NCBI GenBank assembly: GCA_017443405.1
Contig: JAFRXS010000206.1
Span: forward strand, 1 to 47,999
From: Clostridia bacterium
GTDB taxonomy: Bacteria; Bacillota; Clostridia; Oscillospirales; Acutalibacteraceae
DNA length: 47,999 nucleotides
Reading direction: 5' to 3'
The translations under genes and the position numbers were made by a program. The notes below the pieces were generated by a model. That model was given only the letters and a program-made list of their open reading frames with translations. It was not told the DNA's origin and did not search any database. Of the stretch, positions 24,981 to 33,278 are shown in pieces (within the stretch, counting starts at the first letter, position 1; every line of letters starts with the position of its first letter).

Positions 24981-27008
24981 TCACATGATGTCGAACAGAT
25001 CGAAGGACGTTGTGCCCGCTTCACTGTCGAGCTTCGCCGCAAGGCGGAGTATGCGGCGCGCGTCTATAGCGCTTATTATGCCGTCGCGGTCCATGTCGGC
25101 GAGAGTCGAATGGGATTTGTCAAGCTCCGTGAGCTTCGCGGCGGCGAGAAGGGCAAGCCTCGCGTCGACCGCGGTGATCATACCGTCCGCGTCAACGTCG
25201 CCGATGCTGTATATCTCCGAATAAGAGATCCGCGCATATGTGACCGGTATTCTGGGCGCGGTGTTTCTCTCTGTCGTCGGCTCGACCGGCTCGGGCGCGG
25301 GCTCCCAGATGGCGTAGAGGGTCACGTCCTCGTCGCCGACCTTGAGAGAGGAAAGCCCTTCCTTCGCGTTTCTGTCGGTGTTCCAGCCGATGAACGCTCG
25401 CTCTCCGAGCGGCGCGAGAATGCCCGAAAGGTCTGCTTTTTCACCCTTTTCGATATAAACGTTGTAGCTGTCGGCGCCGGAACCGCCGTTATAAGTCGTG
25501 TTGTACGACACCTTGTGCGTGTCGGCGACGCTCCTTACGCCCTTGCCCTCATAGCAGCCGATGTTGTGAGAGTCGGTAAGCCCGTGCCCCCAGAGGTCGC
25601 GGCCGCCCATATCCTCTTCGACCTTTACGCCTGCGCCGATGAGCTTTGAATTCGTCTTCAGCATGAAGCTGTCCATATCCGAATAGTCGCTGCCGACGAA
25701 GCCCGGGTCGCCGAAGACGGAATCCCTCTTGTAATAATCCCAGGCGGGGGAGGGACCGAGCGTGCGGTAGTAGCAGTTGTTCGAAACGTTCATCCTCGCC
25801 TCGTCCGAGTCGTCGAAGAAGACGCGCGCGTCTGCTATGACGAAGATGTTGTTCTTGATCGTCGAGTCGCGCATATGCGAGAAGATGAACTCGCGGCAGT
25901 TGACGACCGTGTTGTTGTACATCTTGAACTGGTACTCGAGATAATCCGAGCCCTCGAGATGGCAGGTGCCGCTGGGGGTGCTGTTGTCGTTGACCGACAG
26001 GCAGTACCTGACGGTATTGTTGTACATGCTCGAGCTCCACATGCAGCACCACAGGAAACGGCAGTTGTCGTGCGAGTAGATGTACTGCGCGGTCGTGTTG
26101 TTCGTTTCATTGTCGAAGTCTATCGACATGCCGTCCTTGTAGTTCGCGGAACCCGCGATCTCGCAGTACTGCATAAGACCGTTGTTGACCCTGTTGAACC
26201 ACGTCGGGCAGGTGTAGTGATCGTCGCTCATCGCGCACCTGAGGAAAACGCTGTTGTTCAGAAGCATGCCGTCCGTCCTCTGCATGATTATGCCGTCATG
26301 CAGCGTGTCGTGCATGTAGATGTTCGCGACGGAAATATTGCTGTTGTAAGGCGAATCCGCGGAGCTCAGGCGATTGCCGCTGATGTTCATGCCGTAGGCG
26401 CAGTCGTAGATCTCGCAGTCGGTGACGCTGATGTTTTCAAGATGCGTCCCGGGTGCGTTGCTGCCGCCCTGGAGCCTGATCGCCGCGCGGTCTCCCGCAC
26501 TGAAGTCGGAAGAGACATAATTGCTGATGTTGTGGACCTTGAGATTTCTCAGAATGACGTTTCCGACCGTCGCGTCGGAGAACGTGAGGAGCACGCCGCT
26601 GCCGTTCGGCGCGGTTATCTCAAGGTTTTCGACGGTCCAGTAAGACACGTCCCTTAGCGTGATGACGGCGCCGCCGCCGGAGGTCGTGAGCAGGGGAGCT
26701 TCGCCCTCGCCGTAGGCGGATACGGTCACGGGAGCGCCCTGCGCGCCGGAGCCGGACGGGGCGAATTCAAGGCTGTACACGCCGCCGCGCCTGAAAAGCA
26801 CGCGGTCGCCGGGAGCGAAGGTGATGCCCGTAAGGTTGATGGGCGAACGCCACGCGGAAGAAGCGGAAAGACCGTTTGCCGAATCGTTTCCGTCGATACT
26901 GTCTATATGGTATGTTTTCGGCGCCGCTTCACCGGCGGAACCGCTGATCGCAAAGGCGATTATAAAGCAGAAAGTCAACGCGAAAACCGTGAAAATAACG
27001 CGCTTCAT
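24981..27008 (-). CDS. Secreted parallel beta-helix protein with InlB-type repeat and C-terminal dockerin
   Basis: A 675-residue modular exported protein. It has a Sec signal (residues 1-30), then a right-handed beta-helix (about 35-490) full of Asn-rich turns such as NITVSNISV-like and NNTVRYCLSVNDN, typical of pectate-lyase-like or chondroitinase B-like polysaccharide-degrading domains. Next come an InlB/Listeria-Bacteroides repeat (about 500-575, ending VTLYAIWEP) and a dockerin at the C-terminus with GDVDADGMITAVDARLALL and DMDRDGIISAIDARRILRL. A polysaccharide-binding or lyase role is likely but no catalytic residues are certain. ATG 27008 is chosen: GGAGG 6 bases upstream, and the promoter at 27054-27082 excludes the start at 27053. 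Confidence 0.87.
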   Translation of the reverse strand: MKRVIFTVFALTFCFIIAFAISGSAGEAAPKTYHIDSIDGNDSANGLSASSAWRSPINLTGITFAPGDRVLFRRGGVYSLEFAPSGSGAQGAPVTVSAYGEGEAPLLTTSGGGAVITLRDVSYWTVENLEITAPNGSGVLLTFSDATVGNVILRNLKVHNISNYVSSDFSAGDRAAIRLQGGSNAPGTHLENISVTDCEIYDCAYGMNISGNRLSSADSPYNSNISVANIYMHDTLHDGIIMQRTDGMLLNNSVFLRCAMSDDHYTCPTWFNRVNNGLMQYCEIAGSANYKDGMSIDFDNETNNTTAQYIYSHDNCRFLWCCMWSSSMYNNTVRYCLSVNDNSTPSGTCHLEGSDYLEYQFKMYNNTVVNCREFIFSHMRDSTIKNNIFVIADARVFFDDSDEARMNVSNNCYYRTLGPSPAWDYYKRDSVFGDPGFVGSDYSDMDSFMLKTNSKLIGAGVKVEEDMGGRDLWGHGLTDSHNIGCYEGKGVRSVADTHKVSYNTTYNGGSGADSYNVYIEKGEKADLSGILAPLGERAFIGWNTDRNAKEGLSSLKVGDEDVTLYAIWEPAPEPVEPTTERNTAPRIPVTYARISYSEIYSIGDVDADGMITAVDARLALLAAAKLTELDKSHSTLADMDRDGIISAIDARRILRLAAKLDSEAGTTSFDLFDIM

Positions 27009-27053
27009 TTGCAGCCTCCAGGAATCAAAAAATATTTTTAAAAATAACGACAT

Positions 27054-27082
27054 ATTGTATCATGTAATGCAAAATAAATCAA
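27054..27082 (-). promoter_or_regulatory. Promoter of the beta-helix/dockerin gene
   Basis: Minus strand TTGATT (27082-27077), a 17-base spacer, TACAAT (27059-27054), in a very AT-rich stretch. Confidence 0.62.
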
Positions 27083-27137
27083 TATAATATTAAAACTGTT
27101 AAAACTCTGTAATCTATTTAAAATAATAATAAAAGGC

Positions 27138-27167
27138 TTGTAAAGTGCGACGCGGTTATGGTATAAT
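27138..27167 (+). promoter_or_regulatory. Promoter of the 27207-35637 envelope operon
   Basis: TTGTAA (27138-27143), an 18-base spacer, TATAAT (27162-27167). The ATG is 40 bases downstream with GAGG before it. Confidence 0.65.
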
Positions 27168-27206
27168 GTCATATCTGTAATTATACAGGGTCAGAATGAG
27201 GTAGAA

Positions 27207-28646
27207 ATGAAAACTTACGACGTTGTTGTTATCGGAGCGGGCCCCGCGGGAATATTCACCGCTCTTGAACTGTATAAGAACCGTCCCGCAGACTTTAAGG
27301 TGCTTGTCGTCGACGAGGGCAAGAACATAAACTCCCGCCACTGCCCCGCGCGCGACCACGGCGCGTGCGTGAGGTGCAAGCCCTGCAACATCATGAGCGG
27401 CTGGGCGGGCGCCGGCGCGTTTTCCGACGGCAAGCTCTCTCTTTCCGAGGAGGTCGGCGGCAATCTTACGAATTACCTCCCGGTCGACGAGGTCAGGAAG
27501 CTCATCTCCTACACCGACGGCGTCTACCTCGATTTCGGCGCGCCCGAGGAGGTCTTCGGAAAGACCGACCGCAAGGTCGAGGAGATAGCTTACGAGTGCT
27601 CCAAGCATAATATACATCTTGTCCGCTGCCCGGTCAGACACATGGGCACGGAGAACAGCTACGTCATCCTTCGCTCTATGTACGAGCGTCTTTTGTCCTA
27701 TTCCGGCTTCGAGTTCATCGAGCGCGCCCACGCCGACCCCGTCATGGTCGAGAACGGAAAGGTATCCGGCGCGAAACTGACCTATCAGGACGGCGGCGAG
27801 GAATTCGTACAAGCGCGCTACGTCGTCGCGGCTCCCGGCAGGGGCGGCGCGAAATGGCTCACGGGCATCGCCAAGGAGCACGGCATCAGGACGCGCAATA
27901 ATGAGGTCGATATAGGAGTGCGCGTCGAGGTTCCGAATTCCATAATGGACCCGCTCACGCAGTATCTGTACGAAGCGAAGATGATCTATTATTCCGACAC
28001 CTTCGAGAACAAGGTCAGGACCTTCTGTATGAATCCCGGCGGCATAGTCAGCGAAGAGCATTACAACGCCGGTTTCGATACTTTCACCGATTCCATCGCC
28101 GTCGTCAACGGCCACAGTTACGCCGACCCCGCTGCGCACACCGAAAACACCAATTTCGCGATGCTCGTGTCCACGAATTTCACCGAGCCGTTCGACCGCC
28201 CGATAGAATACGGAAGGTATATAGCCGCTCTGGGCAATATGCTCACCGGCGGCGGAGTCATCGTCCAGCGTCTGGGCGACCTGCTCCTGGGCCGCAGGAC
28301 GGACGCTTCCAGACTTTCTAAGTCCACCACGCGACCCACGCTCACGACCGCCGTGCCGGGCGACCTTTCGTTCGTCCTGCCTCACAGGCATCTGACGAGC
28401 ATACTCGAGGCGCTGAGGGCGTTCGACAACGTCGCGCCCGGTCTTTACTCAAAGAACACGCTGCTCTACGGAGTCGAGGTCAAATTCTACTCCTCCAAGG
28501 TCGAGGTCGACAGGAATTTCCAGACCGCCGTTCCCGACTTTTACGCCATAGGCGACGGAGCGGGCATAACCCGCGGCCTGATGCAGGCGAGCGTGTCCGG
28601 CGTAGTCGTCGCACGGGACATCATCGCCAAGGAAAACGCCCGTTGA
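27207..28646 (+). CDS. FAD-dependent dehydrogenase (COG2509-type)
   Basis: A 479-residue flavoprotein. It opens with the FAD-binding fingerprint VVVIGAGPAGIFTALEL and has Cys pairs in CPARDHGACVRCKPCNIMSGW cut near residues 48-68, GGAGAFSDGKLSL-like glycines, and a C-terminal YAIGDGAGITRGLMQAS second FAD motif. This is the layout of the uncharacterised FAD-dependent dehydrogenases common in Firmicutes. The electron partner and substrate are unknown. The Cys cluster could be redox active or bind a metal. It is first in an apparent operon with pncC, two sortases, a CinA-like protein, a dockerin-SpoIID protein and galE. Confidence 0.88.
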   Translation: MKTYDVVVIGAGPAGIFTALELYKNRPADFKVLVVDEGKNINSRHCPARDHGACVRCKPCNIMSGWAGAGAFSDGKLSLSEEVGGNLTNYLPVDEVRKLISYTDGVYLDFGAPEEVFGKTDRKVEEIAYECSKHNIHLVRCPVRHMGTENSYVILRSMYERLLSYSGFEFIERAHADPVMVENGKVSGAKLTYQDGGEEFVQARYVVAAPGRGGAKWLTGIAKEHGIRTRNNEVDIGVRVEVPNSIMDPLTQYLYEAKMIYYSDTFENKVRTFCMNPGGIVSEEHYNAGFDTFTDSIAVVNGHSYADPAAHTENTNFAMLVSTNFTEPFDRPIEYGRYIAALGNMLTGGGVIVQRLGDLLLGRRTDASRLSKSTTRPTLTTAVPGDLSFVLPHRHLTSILEALRAFDNVAPGLYSKNTLLYGVEVKFYSSKVEVDRNFQTAVPDFYAIGDGAGITRGLMQASVSGVVVARDIIAKENAR

Positions 28647-29143
28647 GCGCCGTGACCGGAAGCAGGCTCCGCGAGCTGTCCGAGGAGTGCGTGCGGGAGC
28701 TGCTGGCGCGGGGGCTGACTGTCGCTTCGGCTGAGTCCTGCACCGGCGGGCTCATCGCGAAGTCCATTACCGATATCCCCGGTTCGTCCGCCGTTTTCGC
28801 GGGCGCCGCGGTGACCTACACCGATGAAGTAAAGATCGGCTTCCTCGGCGTGCCTCGCGAGACCGTCCGGAAATTTCACGCCGTAAGCCCGCAGACCGCC
28901 GAAGCGATGGCAAAGGCGGCGGCGTTGAATATCGGCGCGGATATCGGCGTTTCGACTACCGGCATCGCCGGCCCCTCGTCCGACGAGAGCGGTCAGCCCG
29001 TCGGGACGGTTTTCATAGGGCTGTATCATAACGGCAAAACAGCGATCAAAAGCCTCACCGAGGATCTCGGCTCGCGAGACGCCAACCGCGTCAACGCCGC
29101 GGGCGAGGCTCTGAAAAGCATAATCTCCGAATTAAAGGGATAA
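28643..29143 (+). CDS. pncC: Nicotinamide-nucleotide amidase (CinA C-terminal domain)
   Basis: A 166-residue stand-alone CinA-C domain. The active-site segment AESCTGGLIAKSITDIPGSS is intact, with the catalytic Ser of SCTGG, and is followed by GAAVTYTDEVK, AVSPQTAEAMA and TTGIAGPSSDE. The family deamidates nicotinamide mononucleotide to nicotinate mononucleotide in pyridine nucleotide recycling. The TTG start at 28643 overlaps the dehydrogenase stop by four bases; GTG 28652 is an alternative. There is no MoCF domain here, but a decayed full-length CinA-like protein lies three genes downstream. Confidence 0.92.
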   Translation: MSAVTGSRLRELSEECVRELLARGLTVASAESCTGGLIAKSITDIPGSSAVFAGAAVTYTDEVKIGFLGVPRETVRKFHAVSPQTAEAMAKAAALNIGADIGVSTTGIAGPSSDESGQPVGTVFIGLYHNGKTAIKSLTEDLGSRDANRVNAAGEALKSIISELKG

Positions 29144-29146
29144 AAA

Positions 29147-30493
29147 ATGGCTGAAAACAACCAAAACAATCTGAGTTCAGAAGAAGCCAGAAAGCGTTTG
29201 CTTGAGCTCGCGCAGCGCAGCCGCGCGCAGTTCGGCAACGAGGCGAAAAAGGCGGAGGACGCCGTGAAATCTGCGTCCGCGGGTTCACCCGCTCCTGCCG
29301 CGGAAATGCCGGATGAGGCGCCTGCCGCGGACGAGGCTCCCGCCGCCGATGCGACCGAAGCCGCGAAGGAAGCCCCCGCCGCGGAGGCAGGGGAGCAGAG
29401 CGCTCCGGCGCAGCCTGCGCCCGCACAGACGCTCCGGCAGAGGCGCGATTTTGAAGTGAGAGCCGCCGAGGAGGCGAAAGCCGCCGCGCTCGCTCTCGAG
29501 GCGGAGGAACAGCGCTCCGCAAAAGTCAACGCAGTGTTTTTCCGCGTCTTCATGAGCATCACGGTCATTCTTGTCGCGTTCTTGGCGGGTTATCTGTTCT
29601 TCCTTTCAAAGAAGCAGCCCGAGCCCGAACCGGAGCAGGAACCCGAAGCGCCGGTGTTCACTATGTACGACGCGGGCGCCGTCACAAAACACCTGACGCC
29701 GAACTGTCCGGACGGGACGGAATTCCCCGATGGCATGCTCGATAAGTTCAAGCCCTTCTACGCGTACTGCGGCGATTTCGCCGGCTGGCTCAGCGTTCCC
29801 GGGACCTGCATCGACTCCGCTTTCGTGCAGAATCCGACGGATTCGATGTCCAGCCAGTATTACCTCAAGAGGGATCTTCAGGGCAACTATTCGCGTTACG
29901 GCATCGTTTTCGCTGATTTCCGCAACGACATGCGAGACCTGAACCGCAACACGATAATCTACGGCCACAACTTCGACGACGATAAGGACGGCGTTGCCGA
30001 AGATCTGATCTTCGGCGATATCGAGCAGTACCTCGACGTTGAGTTTTACAAACAGCATCCTACGCTGAAGTTCTATACGCCCTATAAAGAGTATGACGCC
30101 AAGATAATCGCCTGCATGCTCACAAACGGCGATTCGACGGGCGACAACGGCTATCTGTTCAACTACATAGCAACGCAGATGTCGGACGGGAACTTCCTTG
30201 CCTATATCGACGAGCTCGCGCAGCGCAGCTGGATAAATACGACCGTCGACGTTCAGGGCGAGGATAAGATAGTCACACTCTCGACCTGTTCGTATCAGTG
30301 GGACAGGGGAGGCGCTCTGCAGAATCTCAGGTGCGTTCTCGTGGCGAGGCTGACGCGCGACGGCGAGGATCCTTCGGTCGACACCTCCGGAGCGACGCAG
30401 AACGAAAACCCGCGTTTCCCGCAGCTTTATTACAACATTTTCGGCGGATCGAATCCCTACAGCGCAAGCCCGAGATGGTACCCCGATATGTGA
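29147..30493 (+). CDS. Class B sortase
   Basis: A 448-residue membrane-anchored transpeptidase. The first 125 residues are a cytoplasmic, disordered Ala/Glu/Pro-rich region. One membrane helix follows at about 127-153, then an extracellular class B sortase domain with H274 in YGHNF, the catalytic C381 in TLSTCSY and R401. The family cleaves sorting motifs (NPQTN-like) on exported proteins and links them to peptidoglycan or pilins. No such motif was found at the C-terminus of any protein in this window. GGATAA-type start context with ATG 4 bases after the pncC stop. Paired with a second sortase 43 bases downstream. Confidence 0.87.
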   Translation: MAENNQNNLSSEEARKRLLELAQRSRAQFGNEAKKAEDAVKSASAGSPAPAAEMPDEAPAADEAPAADATEAAKEAPAAEAGEQSAPAQPAPAQTLRQRRDFEVRAAEEAKAAALALEAEEQRSAKVNAVFFRVFMSITVILVAFLAGYLFFLSKKQPEPEPEQEPEAPVFTMYDAGAVTKHLTPNCPDGTEFPDGMLDKFKPFYAYCGDFAGWLSVPGTCIDSAFVQNPTDSMSSQYYLKRDLQGNYSRYGIVFADFRNDMRDLNRNTIIYGHNFDDDKDGVAEDLIFGDIEQYLDVEFYKQHPTLKFYTPYKEYDAKIIACMLTNGDSTGDNGYLFNYIATQMSDGNFLAYIDELAQRSWINTTVDVQGEDKIVTLSTCSYQWDRGGALQNLRCVLVARLTRDGEDPSVDTSGATQNENPRFPQLYYNIFGGSNPYSASPRWYPDM

Positions 30494-30536
30494 CCCGACC
30501 TTTTAAGTTTAAACACCACAGGAAGGAGTCTCTGTT

Positions 30537-32249
30537 TTGAGCGAGCTTAGAAGCCAGAGAGACAGAAACGACGAAGAGCTCAAGGATATAATCCGCGAGT
30601 TCTCAAATAAGAACCGCCAGGCCACTTTCAGCCATGACGATATTGACGAAATGGCCGCGAGATACGGTCTTTACGGCGACAGCGATTATTATTCGGAGTC
30701 ATCGGACGGGTACCTCTATGACGCCGATTATTCCCCGCGCCCTTCTGCTTCAAGGGCGTCACGCGCGCCGAAGCCCGTCGTTGACGACGGTCCCGTTTAC
30801 GTCAACGGTCAGCGCGTCATTTATGACGCGGACATGCAGAGACAGCGCGAGCAGCGCGGCGTCGAAAGGCTGAGGACTCCCACCGGCACGGTCAGAGTCA
30901 TCTACGACGCCGACTCCGCGGACGCGTCGACGGCCGCGGAAGCCCCGTTCGACGATTTCGGCGAAAAGGCGGTAAGTACCGAACCTGATAACTCTTCGCG
31001 CAAGAGCACCAGACCTTCCCAGGCGCCGCATCCGGTCTCAAAGACGGGCAGAAAAAGGAAAGCGAACAAAGAACAGAAGGAGGCCCTTCCCAAGAGGTTC
31101 CTCCATGCGATAACGCCCTCCAAAAAAGGCACCGTCGGCGACAATATCCGCAAAATCATAATGGACGTTTCCTTCGTCGTGCTTGTCGTGTCCCTCGCGC
31201 TGATGGGCAGATACTATTACGAGCTCAACAAGGCGATCGACGTCAACAGAAGAACAATCGAAACAATCGGTAAAGATACTGAAAGCTTAAGCGAAGAAGA
31301 GAAAGCCTGGGCTGAAATAAGGGAAAAATACCCGGACGTGAATTTCCCCGAGGGCATGAAGTCGAAGTGGGCGAATCTTTATGTTTTGAACAGCGACTTC
31401 GCCGGAGCGATAGAGATACCCGGTACCGGTATACGTTCAGCCGTCGTTCAGCGTTTGAACGACCCGACGAACGATTACTATCTCCGACGCGATTTGCTCG
31501 GACAATCCACCAAGTACGGCACTCCCTATCTCGATACGAGAGCGAACTGCAAAGAGATAAGTCAGAATATGGCGATCTACGGTCACCATATGAAGGACGG
31601 TCTGCTATTCGCGCAGCTCGAGATCTATAAGACCATCGAAGGCTGGGCGTCCGCTCCTATCATACAATATGATTCACCGTGGGAGACATATTACTATAAG
31701 GTCTACGCCGCGTTCATCACAAACGGTTCCGCGTCGGGCGACAACGGCTATCTGTTCAACTGCGTCATACCCGATTTCCCGTCTGAGCAGAAATACGACG
31801 AATACATCGAGGCTCTCGACGCTCGCGCGCTCTATAAGACAGGAGTCGACCTGAACAAAAACGACAAGATAATCACGCTCATAACCTGCACCTACGAATT
31901 CAACGACGCGAGGCTCATCGTCGTGGGCAGGATGCTGCGCGACGGCGAATCGCCCGACGTGGATACCTCCCTTGCCGAGGTCAACGAGGAGCCGCTCTAT
32001 CCGCAGAAATATTACAACGCCAAGGGGCTGTCCAATCCCTATAAGGGGCAGTACCGCTGGGAGCCGTTTATTGTCGAGGTGCCCGATGTTGTCGGCAAGA
32101 GCCGCGACGAGGCGGTATCTCTTCTTGAATACTACGGCTTCAACGTGACGGTCGAGCCTTCCGCGGGCGTCGGTACCGTAAAATCGCAGTCGCTCGACGC
32201 GGGCGACACGACGGAAGTAAAGTCCGACATAACAATAACCCTCGGCTGA
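30537..32249 (+). CDS. Class B sortase with C-terminal PASTA domain
   Basis: A 570-residue paralogue of the upstream sortase. A cytoplasmic N-terminal region of about 200 residues is disordered and holds two copies of a RVIYDAD motif. One membrane helix (about 210-228) follows. The extracellular sortase core has H350 in IYGHHM, C451 in TLITCTY and R459. Residues 513-570 form a PASTA domain (VEVPDVVGKSRDEAVSLL...), which in other proteins binds muropeptide or lipid II. This would direct the transpeptidase to nascent cell wall. The TTG start at 30537 is set by AGGAG at 30524-30528 with 8 bases between. Both sortases share the SGDNGYLFN segment before the catalytic Cys. Confidence 0.9.
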   Translation: MSELRSQRDRNDEELKDIIREFSNKNRQATFSHDDIDEMAARYGLYGDSDYYSESSDGYLYDADYSPRPSASRASRAPKPVVDDGPVYVNGQRVIYDADMQRQREQRGVERLRTPTGTVRVIYDADSADASTAAEAPFDDFGEKAVSTEPDNSSRKSTRPSQAPHPVSKTGRKRKANKEQKEALPKRFLHAITPSKKGTVGDNIRKIIMDVSFVVLVVSLALMGRYYYELNKAIDVNRRTIETIGKDTESLSEEEKAWAEIREKYPDVNFPEGMKSKWANLYVLNSDFAGAIEIPGTGIRSAVVQRLNDPTNDYYLRRDLLGQSTKYGTPYLDTRANCKEISQNMAIYGHHMKDGLLFAQLEIYKTIEGWASAPIIQYDSPWETYYYKVYAAFITNGSASGDNGYLFNCVIPDFPSEQKYDEYIEALDARALYKTGVDLNKNDKIITLITCTYEFNDARLIVVGRMLRDGESPDVDTSLAEVNEEPLYPQKYYNAKGLSNPYKGQYRWEPFIVEVPDVVGKSRDEAVSLLEYYGFNVTVEPSAGVGTVKSQSLDAGDTTEVKSDITITLG

Positions 32250-32270
32250 CATACCCGTTGAGGTAAAACC

Positions 32271-33266
32271 ATGAATATTCGCATGTTCTCAGTGAACACC
32301 GGCGACATACAGAAATCCGTGCTCATAAAAGCGCGGATATCGTCGTACTTCCATGAGTTTTCCGATACCCCCGTTTTCATTGACGAATACCCGGATCTCG
32401 CGTCGCTTCTTCCCGATCTGTCGGACGCTCTCTCCGTGAACAAGCTTGTTGTCATCTTCTCTTCTCTCGGAAGCTTTTCGGCGGTCAAGGATCTGCTGTG
32501 CTCATCGCTGCACCTCGTCTGCGAACCGCGGGCGGATATCGCCGAACTTATCACGTCACGCCACCCCGAGGTGTCGGCTGACAGCGATGAAGTGAAGCGT
32601 CACTCTGTATTTCCCGTCAACGCAGACGTTTTCGCTTCGGATGACGGCGTGTATTCCGGTTTCTGCTGCCGCAGCGAGCGCAACAAATACCTTATGCTTC
32701 TCCCGTTTACGGGCGAGGACAGCTCCGATTTTATAACTGCGAGGATCATACCGATCCTTTCTCAGATCACCGGTACCGTTCTGCCCGAGGACGACCTGAG
32801 CGTTTACCGCGAAGTCTGCGGGCTTCTGCGCAGAGTCAACGCGACGGTCGCCGTCGCGAACACCAACGCCGCCGATTTTATCCTTCTCGCGGAGGAGAAC
32901 GCGGGTTTCGGCTCCGAGCTGTTTACCGTCTCCGAGCGTCCCGTGCCCGCAAGAACGACCTCTCCCGATAAGTTCACGGCGGCTCTCGCCAACTCCGCGG
33001 CAAAGGAGTTTTCGCGCCCCTACGGTATCGCGATAAGCAATATCTTCAGTGGCAAGAACGACGGCGGCGATAACGTCATGTTCGTTTACACCGCCGTGTC
33101 CGGCGCGGGCGAGGCGGAGATAAGCGAACTCAGCGCTCCCGCGTCCGCCGACGTTTCGCGCTTCCTGCAAAAAACCGTCAACGAGGTCTTTGCGCTTCTT
33201 GCGCAGCGGCTTCATCGGGACTTCCCCGAGCTTCCCGACGAGGACGCAGATTTTGACACTTTCTGA
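32271..33266 (+). CDS. Divergent CinA-like protein lacking the active-site motif
   Basis: A 331-residue soluble protein. Block by block it follows full-length CinA. A VVIFSSLGSFSAVKDLL segment fits the MoCF-like domain's LVILTGGLGPTKDD region, and VYSGF...NKYLMLLPF fits its late strands. In the C-terminal half, VAVANTNAADFILL (193 onward) aligns with the VATAESCTGGLIAS amidase motif, and YGIAISNIFSGKNDGGDN...VYTAV with IGLSITGIAGPGG. The catalytic SCTGG is replaced by TNAAD, so amidase activity is unlikely. This alignment is by eye. The role is unknown; a regulatory or structural job near the intact pncC and the sortases is possible. Confidence 0.6.
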   Translation: MNIRMFSVNTGDIQKSVLIKARISSYFHEFSDTPVFIDEYPDLASLLPDLSDALSVNKLVVIFSSLGSFSAVKDLLCSSLHLVCEPRADIAELITSRHPEVSADSDEVKRHSVFPVNADVFASDDGVYSGFCCRSERNKYLMLLPFTGEDSSDFITARIIPILSQITGTVLPEDDLSVYREVCGLLRRVNATVAVANTNAADFILLAEENAGFGSELFTVSERPVPARTTSPDKFTAALANSAAKEFSRPYGIAISNIFSGKNDGGDNVMFVYTAVSGAGEAEISELSAPASADVSRFLQKTVNEVFALLAQRLHRDFPELPDEDADFDTF

Positions 33267-33278
33267 AAAGAGTAAAAG

